Assembly: GCA_001898385.1 (NCBI GenBank)
Contig: MKTT01000068.1
Location: 1-64,000 of the forward strand
Direction: 5' to 3'
Source: Planctomycetales bacterium 71-10
GTDB taxonomy: Bacteria > Planctomycetota > Planctomycetia > Isosphaerales > Isosphaeraceae
Length of the DNA: 64,000 nt
The notes below the pieces were generated by a model. The model saw only the letters and a program-made list of their open reading frames with translations, was not told the DNA's origin and made no database searches. Position numbers and translations under genes: made by a program. The number at the start of each line of letters is the position of its first letter. The stretch's first letter is position 1. Shown one piece after another: positions 56,404 to 64,000 of this stretch.

Positions 56404-56922
56404 TCAGACCTGGACGCCCGCCGCGACGTCGGACTCGATCTCGCGGACGAGCCGCTCGCGGAAGCGATCGAGACTCTCGGTGACGACCTTGGCCTCGGCG
56501 AGGACGGGCATGAAGTTGGCGTCGCCGTCCCAGCGGGGGACGACGTGCCAGTGGAGGTGCCCCGGCAGCCCCGCGCCGGCGGCCCGGCCCTGGTTGAGCC
56601 CGACATTATACCCTTGCGGCCGCATCATGCGGTCGAGGATCGCGGTCATCCAGCGGATCGTCTCGATCGGCCCGACCAGTTCGTCGCCCCGGAAGTCCTG
56701 GAGCGTCCCCAGGTGGCGGATCGGGGCGACGAGGAGGTGGCCGTTGTTGTAGGGATATCGGTTCAGGACGACGACGGCGGAGCGACCTCGCCAGGCGATG
56801 AGGTTCCCGGCGTCGTCGCCCTCGGCCAGCGCGCGGCAGAGGAAGCACGACGGGCCGGGGGCGTGGCCGACCTCGCCGGAGACGTATTGCGCGCGCCACG
56901 GCGCCCAGATTCGATCCAGCAC
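56404..56922 (-). CDS. HIT-family nucleotide hydrolase or transferase
   Basis: 172 residues from GTG at 56922 (GGAG 8 nt upstream, then LDRIWAPWRAQYV as in relatives); an upstream GTG at 56958 would add 12 residues. Motifs: CFLC (about residues 25-28), a zinc-type pair near the start, VVVLNRYPYNNGHLLVAPIRHLGTL, and the histidine triad in GHLHWHVVPRW (His-x-His-x-His). Members cleave or phosphorolyse dinucleoside polyphosphates or AMP esters. The Cys pair and the YNVGLNQGRAAGAGLPGHLHWH segment resemble the Ap4A phosphorylase/FHIT-like branch. Confidence 0.9.
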   Translation of the reverse strand: MLDRIWAPWRAQYVSGEVGHAPGPSCFLCRALAEGDDAGNLIAWRGRSAVVVLNRYPYNNGHLLVAPIRHLGTLQDFRGDELVGPIETIRWMTAILDRMMRPQGYNVGLNQGRAAGAGLPGHLHWHVVPRWDGDANFMPVLAEAKVVTESLDRFRERLVREIESDVAAGVQV

Positions 56923-57113
56923 GATGGGGACTCCGGCCGGTCGACGTCCGCCACGCACGGGGGCGGGCCGCGGGGACTCGGGGTTCGATGTCGGGGGCGG
57001 GCGGACGGCCCGCGGCGCGGTCGCGTCGCTGTGGACGGATCCGAACCATCCCGCATCGGATCATACCAGGCGCGGGGGGGGCGTGTCTCGCGAGGAACGG
57101 GGAGAATTCGCGG

Positions 57114-57890
57114 TCAGAGGAGGCCGCGCTCCCAGAACGGGGCGCAGCGGGCCCAGACCCGGCCGGTGATGTGGCCGCTCTCGACCACGATCAACGGGGC
57201 CCGGTCCTCGCCCGGCCGGGCGCGGGTCTCCGGGTCGATGAGGACGTGGTTGCCGGGGACCCGGAATTTCCAGCGGCGGGGGTAGGCGGGGAGGCCGCGG
57301 GTCGGGTCGACGGCGACGGCCCGGCCGTCGACCATCCAGCGGCGGCCGGTCCATTCGACCATCTGCCCCCCCACGGCGACCACCCTGGCGGCGCTCTGGA
57401 TGCCCGTGGCGGAGCCGTCGAGCCACACCCACTGCCCGGGCTCGGGGAGGCTGTCCTTGTAGGCCAGCCGATTCACCAGGTAGGACCCCTCGCCGGGGTC
57501 GGGCCCGTAGGTAGGCCAGGCGACGAGCGTCAGCAGGCCGAGGACCGGCGCGTGCAGCAGGACGCCGAGGCCCACCCCGGTCGCGGCCAGGACGGGGGTG
57601 GGCGTCAGGCCGGAGAACGGATTCTGGCGGGCCGCATCGACCCAGCTCAGCGCCTGGACGGCGATGGCGGCCACCAGGAAGAACCACATCGACGGGGTGC
57701 CCCAGAGCAGCAGGGCCCCGGCCGTCGACCCCGCATACGCCCCGGCCATAGCCGCACCCCGCCCGCGACGCCCGGCGGCGGACTGGGCCCAGCCCGGGAT
57801 GAGCGAGCGGAGGCTCGGCACGTTCGTGGAGAATGGCGGGGCCGCCGAGACGCGGCGGCCGGGCTTCGCGGGGAGTTCGACGGACTTCAT
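57114..57890 (-). CDS. Membrane protein with S26-peptidase-like C-terminal domain
   Basis: 258 residues from ATG at 57890. Two to four hydrophobic segments lie at about 48-64, 68-84 and 99-126. The C-terminal 55 residues resemble the end of S26 signal peptidases: KFRVPGNHVLIDPE, then LIVVESGHITGRVWARCAPF (I-x-G-R-v-w-x-R-x-x-P-F). The preceding nucleophile region (about 150-180) has no obvious Ser/Lys catalytic pair. It could be a signal-peptidase-like processing factor or a non-catalytic relative. It stands alone, upstream of fusA in divergent orientation. Confidence 0.6.
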   Translation of the reverse strand: MKSVELPAKPGRRVSAAPPFSTNVPSLRSLIPGWAQSAAGRRGRGAAMAGAYAGSTAGALLLWGTPSMWFFLVAAIAVQALSWVDAARQNPFSGLTPTPVLAATGVGLGVLLHAPVLGLLTLVAWPTYGPDPGEGSYLVNRLAYKDSLPEPGQWVWLDGSATGIQSAARVVAVGGQMVEWTGRRWMVDGRAVAVDPTRGLPAYPRRWKFRVPGNHVLIDPETRARPGEDRAPLIVVESGHITGRVWARCAPFWERGLL

Positions 57891-58484
57891 ACCAGTGCCT
57901 GGGCCTGCGCAGGGTAGGGGGCGGGGCCCCGACCCAGGGGCCGCCGACGGTTCACGCGGGCGTGGGGGCGAGCCCGCTCGGGATCTCGCCGATCGTCCGG
58001 CAAGGGAGCGGACATACTTAGAGTACACGATTCGGCCCTGATCTCTCCCCCGAATCTCGCGAATTCCCACAAAATCGGCACGCCGCCTCGCCCGGGGTCC
58101 GGATCCACGGCCCCGAACGTCGTCCCGCGCCCGGTCGTTTTCGAGGCTCGGCGCCCGGCGGGCCGGTCCGTCCGCGGCGAGGAATGCTCCCCAGTCGGGA
58201 TCCGGGGGCCTCGGCCGGGCCGGATGTGGCTTGACGGGCCGGGGGCGGTTGGTACGATGATTCGTCTCTGAACGCTCGCGAGCCTTCCCGGATCGCTCCC
58301 GATCCCGCACCAGGCGGCCTCGGCCTACCATGCCTGTTGCGCCCGCTTTCCCTCGGCTGGCCGCCGCTTCGTTCCTGGAACGACGAATCGGGCGGCTTCC
58401 GTCTCGATGAGTTCGGCGTGTGGTTAAACTGGCCGCGGGACGGGCGTTCCACCCATCCGGCGACCGTTGAGACGTAATCGGACC
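57891..58484. other. Divergent intergenic region before fusA
   Basis: 594 bp between the membrane protein (minus) and fusA (plus); promoters are expected in both directions. AT-richer spots at 58010-58030 (cttagagtacacg) and 58420-58436 may contribute. I see no leader peptide, RNA gene or palindromic repeat. Confidence 0.4.
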
Positions 58485-60575
58485 ATGGAAAACCTGCAAA
58501 GCCTGCGGAACATCGGCATCTCGGCCCACATCGATTCGGGCAAGACCACACTCACCGAGCGGATGCTGTACTACACCGGCCGGACCCACGTGATCAAGGA
58601 GGTCAAGGGCGAAGGCGCGGTGATGGATCACATGGAGCTGGAGAAGGAGCGGGGGATCACCATCACCTCCGCCGCCACCACGGTCCGGTGGAACGAGAAC
58701 GAGATCAACATCATCGACACGCCCGGCCACGTCGACTTCACCGTCGAGGTGGAGCGGTCGCTCCGCGTCCTCGACGGCGCGGTGCTGGTCCTCTGCGCGG
58801 TCGCCGGCGTGCAGTCGCAGTCGATCACGGTCGACCGCCAGATGAAGCGGTACAACGTGCCCCGGATCGCGTTCATCAACAAGATGGACCGCACCGGCGC
58901 CAACCCGGCGAACGTCATCAGCCAGCTGGAGTCGAAGCTCGGCCTGACGACGCTTCCGCTCCAGATCCCGATGGGGGCCGAGTCGAACTTCCAGGGGATG
59001 ATCGACCTGATCGAGCGGAAGGCGATCTACTTCGACGGCGAGAAGGGCGAGGACGTCCGCTACGAGGAGATCCCGGCCGAGTTCGCCGACGAGGCCGCCC
59101 GCGCCCGCCAGGGGATGCTCGAAGCCCTCTCGATGGTCTCCGACGAGATCATGGAGCTGCTGCTGGAGGAGCAGGAGGTCCCGGCCGACCTCATCCACAA
59201 GACGATCCGCGCCGGCACGATCGCCCAGCAGCTCTGCCCGGTGATGGTGGGGACCGCCTACCGCAACAAGGGCATCCAGCCGCTGCTGGACGCCGTCTGC
59301 CGCTACCTCCCCAGCCCGCTGGACCGCGAGGTCACCGCCAAGGACAACGACGACGAGATGGCCGAGGTCCCGCTCAAGCCGGACCCGGAGGCCCCGCTCG
59401 TCGCCATGGCGTTCAAGCTGGTCGAGGAGGCGTTCGGCCAGGTCACCTACATGCGCGTCTACCAGGGGACGCTGCGGAAGGGGACGTTCTACTACAACTC
59501 CCGCCAGAAGAAGCGGGCCCGCATCAGCCGCATCCTCCGGGTCCACGCCGACCAGAAGGAGGACATCGACGCCGCCAAGGCCGGCGACATCGTCGCGGTC
59601 ATGGGCGTCGAGTGCGCCACCGGCGACACCTACTGCGAGGAGGGGTCGAACCTCTCGCTGGAGAGCATCTACGCCGCCGAGCCGGTCATCGACCTGTCGA
59701 TCACGCCCAACAAGCGGGCCGACTACGACAAGCTCTCCAAGGCCCTCAACCGCTTCATGCGCGAGGACCCCACCTTCCGCGTCCACGTCGACGCGGAGAC
59801 CAGCGAGACGATCATCTCCGGCATGGGCGAATTGCACCTGGAGATCTACGTCGAGCGCATCCGCCGCGAGTACAAGGTCGACTGCACCGTCGGCATGCCG
59901 AAGGTGAGCTATCGCGAGGCCCCCACCCGCGAGACCCCGTTCAACTACAAGCACAAGAAGCAGACCGGCGGCTCGGGCCAGTACGCCCACGTCGTCGGCA
60001 AGCTCGTGCCGCTCGACGCCCAGAACCCCGAGCCGTTCGTCTTCGAAAACAAGGTCACCGGCGGGCGCATCCCGACCGAGTACATCCCCTCGGTCGAGAA
60101 GGGCTTCCGCGAGTCCATGCACAAGGGCCCGGTCGCGGGCTACGAGGTCATGGGCGTCCAGATGGTCCTGGAGGATGGCTCGTACCACGACGTCGACTCG
60201 TCGACGATGGCGTTCGAGATCTGCGCCCGCGACTGCTTCCGCGAGACGTTCCGCAAGGCCGATCCGGTCCTGCTGGAGCCGATCATGATGGTCGAGGTCG
60301 AGATCCCGACCGAGTTCCAGGGGCCCGTCACCGGCGCCATCTCCTCGAAGCGCGGCGTGATCCTCGGCACCGAGAGCCGCTCGGGCTACACCGTCATCTC
60401 GGCCGAGGTCCCGCTCAGCGAGATGTTCGGCTACTCGAACGACCTCCGCAGCATGACCCAGGGGAAGGGGGGCTTCAGCATGGAGTTCCTCAAGTACCAG
60501 AAGCTCCCCTCGCGGTTCCAGGAGGAGATCGTCAAGAAGGTCCAGGCCGAGGCCAAGGCGACCGCCAAGGCTTGA
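58485..60575 (+). CDS. fusA: Elongation factor G, spd/mitochondrial EF-G1-like type
   Basis: 696 residues from ATG at 58485 (MENLQSLRNIGIS). The G1 loop is HIDSGKTT (15-22) rather than HIDAGKTT; DTPGHVDFTVEVERSLRVLDG (G3) and NKMDRTG (G4) follow. Switch I reads EKERGITITSAATTVRW. Domains II-V are complete, including ISGMGELHLEIYVERI and SGQYAHVVGKL. HIDSGKTTLTERMLYYTG with GAVMDHMELEKERGITI is characteristic of the EF-G1 branch shared by planctomycetes, spirochaetes, some deltaproteobacteria and mitochondria. Role: ribosome translocation. It stands alone rather than in the str operon. Confidence 0.93.
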   Translation: MENLQSLRNIGISAHIDSGKTTLTERMLYYTGRTHVIKEVKGEGAVMDHMELEKERGITITSAATTVRWNENEINIIDTPGHVDFTVEVERSLRVLDGAVLVLCAVAGVQSQSITVDRQMKRYNVPRIAFINKMDRTGANPANVISQLESKLGLTTLPLQIPMGAESNFQGMIDLIERKAIYFDGEKGEDVRYEEIPAEFADEAARARQGMLEALSMVSDEIMELLLEEQEVPADLIHKTIRAGTIAQQLCPVMVGTAYRNKGIQPLLDAVCRYLPSPLDREVTAKDNDDEMAEVPLKPDPEAPLVAMAFKLVEEAFGQVTYMRVYQGTLRKGTFYYNSRQKKRARISRILRVHADQKEDIDAAKAGDIVAVMGVECATGDTYCEEGSNLSLESIYAAEPVIDLSITPNKRADYDKLSKALNRFMREDPTFRVHVDAETSETIISGMGELHLEIYVERIRREYKVDCTVGMPKVSYREAPTRETPFNYKHKKQTGGSGQYAHVVGKLVPLDAQNPEPFVFENKVTGGRIPTEYIPSVEKGFRESMHKGPVAGYEVMGVQMVLEDGSYHDVDSSTMAFEICARDCFRETFRKADPVLLEPIMMVEVEIPTEFQGPVTGAISSKRGVILGTESRSGYTVISAEVPLSEMFGYSNDLRSMTQGKGGFSMEFLKYQKLPSRFQEEIVKKVQAEAKATAKA

Positions 60576-60610
60576 TCCCGCCGCCTCGGATCCAGGATCG
60601 TCGATCATTC

Positions 60611-60641
60611 GAGAGGCCGCCGGCACCCCCGGCGGCCTCTC
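60611..60641 (+). terminator. Perfect stem-loop after fusA
   Basis: GAGAGGCCGCCGG (60611-60623) pairs with 60629-60641 across loop CACCC, 36 bp after the stop. No U-tract. Downstream (60674-60703) TTGATT-N18-TATGCT is a weak promoter candidate for the next gene. Confidence 0.6.
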
Positions 60642-60805
60642 CGCGCGCGCCCGGGCGGCGGCGCGACGACGTATTGATTCGTTGAAGATTTTTTAAATAT
60701 GCTTGCGATTGATGATTGACGACGGGGGCCGGCCTCTGGGATAACGACTCGGCGCATATCTCCAAGCGTCGCACGCTCGTCCGGACGGCATCGGAGGGCC
60801 CCCTC

Positions 60806-61699
60806 ATGCAACCGCACGTCTCGGCCTTGCCCCCGCTCGATCTGCAGCCGCCGGCCGTCGCGCCGGCCGCCCGCCGCAACCTCGCGCGCGCCCTGGCGAC
60901 GGCCGCGCTGGCCCTCGCCCTGACCGTACCCCTGGCCCTGCTGGCGGGCCGGCTCTGGGGGGAGTGGTCGCTGCTGATGCAGGAGGAGCGCTCGGTCGCC
61001 TCCGCGGCCGTGATCGGATTCCACAACGTCTACCCGGCGATCTCCCGGGCGGTCCATCCCGAGCCCTGGCATCGGGCGGAAGGGGCCGACGTCTTCATCT
61101 GGTCGGGCTGGAAGCACGGCGAGGGCCATCGCTGGTTCAAGCTCGCGGCCGGCGACTGCGACCTCGCGACCCTGGGAGACCCGATCGGGCGCGACGTCGC
61201 CCGCGCCATCGACCATCCCGAGGTCGAGACGGGAGGCGGCGAGATCTGGGCTCGGATGCCGGAAGAGGTGGACGTGGCCGGGTTCGCGACGGGACAGACC
61301 GCCTGCGCCTACCCCAAGCTGGTGCTCGGCAAGGTCCTGGTGGTCAACGACGTGATCGACGGCCTCCCGCGCCTGGTGCACCACGACCCATTCCAGGGCC
61401 CCGAGCGGGGGCCGGACGTCGCCGTGTACGACTCCCGCGTCGACGGTCGGCGGATCACGATGGGCTCCTGCGGCTTCTCGATGGGCCGCCGGCACGTCCT
61501 GTACGACCGCGGGACCGAGAGTCTGTGGGTGGATCGGGGCGACGGCCTGGAGGCGTTCAGCGGCAAGCTCAAGGGGAAGACGCTCGCCCTGGTGGGCCGC
61601 CTCCCCACCACGTCATGGAGCGATTGGCGGTCCGACAACCCCGGGACGCGGCTCCTGGTGGGGGCGCTCCCGGCCCCCGCGGCGACGGCCGCCGAGTGA
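60806..61699 (+). CDS. Membrane-anchored protein with DUF3179-like C-terminal domain
   Basis: 297 residues from ATG at 60806 (GGAGG 8 nt upstream). A single hydrophobic helix near 28-48 precedes an external domain. The C-terminal half, with VAVYDSRVDGRRITMGSCGF, HVLYDRGTESLWVDRGDGLEAFSG and LKGKTLALVGRLPTTSWSDWRSDNPGTRLLVG, resembles the DUF3179 pattern (V.FD....G....G.SG.LY...L.MYDR.T.SLW.Q..G.A..G...G..L). The domain's function is unknown. Three cysteines in the mature part could form disulfides. It is not tightly linked to neighbours. Confidence 0.7.
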   Translation: MQPHVSALPPLDLQPPAVAPAARRNLARALATAALALALTVPLALLAGRLWGEWSLLMQEERSVASAAVIGFHNVYPAISRAVHPEPWHRAEGADVFIWSGWKHGEGHRWFKLAAGDCDLATLGDPIGRDVARAIDHPEVETGGGEIWARMPEEVDVAGFATGQTACAYPKLVLGKVLVVNDVIDGLPRLVHHDPFQGPERGPDVAVYDSRVDGRRITMGSCGFSMGRRHVLYDRGTESLWVDRGDGLEAFSGKLKGKTLALVGRLPTTSWSDWRSDNPGTRLLVGALPAPAATAAE

Positions 61700-62007
61700 C
61701 GGTCGCGGCTTCGCGCGGATCGCCGGAGTGCCGCCTTGACGGGGGAGGCCGGGGAGGCTAACTTGGATTTTGACAAGATGATACGATTATGAACGTCCTC
61801 GGCGGTGGGCGGGCGCGGCTCCGCGCCCGCGGCCACCCGCCGTTTACGCGTTCAGCGGCCCACCGAGTCGGCGTCCCCGCCGGACGGATCCGGCTCCTTC
61901 CCTCTCCCCGCAGAGGCGTGCAAGCGGGCTCCGAGGCCCCCGGCCTCGTCCTCGTCCACGGCCGTTGGACGATCTTGTCTGGCCCTGTCCAGGAGTCTCC
62001 CAGTCCG
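61700..62007. other. Intergenic region before ppdK
   Basis: 308 bp. AT-richer sequence at 61760-61795 contains TTGACA (61770-61775) and TTGACG at 61736-61741 followed 17 nt later by TAACTT; neither pairing is a strong promoter. AGGAG at 61991-61995 lies 12 nt before the ATG of ppdK. No RNA gene seen. Confidence 0.4.

Positions 62008-64000
<1,993 letters not shown>

Noticed and set aside
61736..61800. TTGACA/TTGACG boxes as the ppdK promoter
   Set aside because: No suitable -10 box at proper spacing; left as a weak note only.

Overview
The window looks like a chromosomal segment of a planctomycete, most likely of the Isosphaeraceae type. The DNA is very GC-rich throughout. Several gene families are typical of Planctomycetes: a DUF1559 prepilin-like protein, a PSCyt1/DUF1549/DUF1553 lipoprotein followed by a DUF1501 protein, a PEP-CTERM protein, a large exported protein with an LEPR-XLL-like N-terminus, an EF-G of the HIDSGKTT (spd/mitochondrial-like) type, and a secreted four-helix Cys-rich copper-storage-like protein. 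No rRNA, tRNA, CRISPR array, transposase or phage module was recognised.

Layout. 1-5.4 kb: the C-terminus of a Y-family DNA polymerase, a small Cys2 protein, a DinB-fold protein, an SGNH hydrolase and an exported monohaem protein. 5.5-8.5 kb: two tightly coupled minus-strand genes of unknown role. 8.7-14.8 kb: a six-gene nitrate reduction and uptake operon (membrane cytochrome-b-like subunit with a zinc ribbon, molybdopterin nitrate reductase, four-cluster FeS subunit, Rieske protein, small membrane protein, NarK), largely coupled by 4-bp overlaps. 14.8-19.4 kb: a UvrD-like helicase, a PEP-CTERM protein, an ArsR/SRPBCC pair under a very clear promoter-operator, and an HTH protein. 19.8-28 kb: an LEPR-type exported protein, then purD, asd, truA, a GT4 and a GT39 glycosyltransferase. 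28-33 kb: a radical-SAM-like protein that has lost its cluster cysteines, a VWA/MoxR-AAA pair and a serine acetyltransferase. 34-40 kb: a GG-terminated 75-residue protein with a 286-residue partner, ribosomal protein THX, the DUF1549/1553-DUF1501 pair and a copper-storage-like protein. 40-46 kb: YdeI, DUF1559, an alpha/beta-hydrolase and an MMPL transporter. 46.4-48.8 kb: a slipin (SPFH) gene translationally coupled to a retron-like reverse transcriptase, with a structured leader and repeat-rich DNA upstream. 48.8-64 kb: a GH-like protein, rlmN, an HtrA protease, an AlaC-like aminotransferase, a PIN-TRAM membrane protein, a HIT protein, fusA and the start of ppdK.

The strongest candidate for an undescribed system is the slipin-reverse transcriptase operon (46472-48081) with its hairpin-rich leader. 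Next are the cysteine-less radical SAM-like protein (28179-29468) and the GG-terminated small protein operon (34100-35198). Intergenic DNA at about 2.1, 33.8 and 48.5 kb carries at least three families of palindromic dispersed repeats, two of them arranged as facing inverted pairs. Many transcription units end in perfect GC-rich stem-loops shared by convergent genes.
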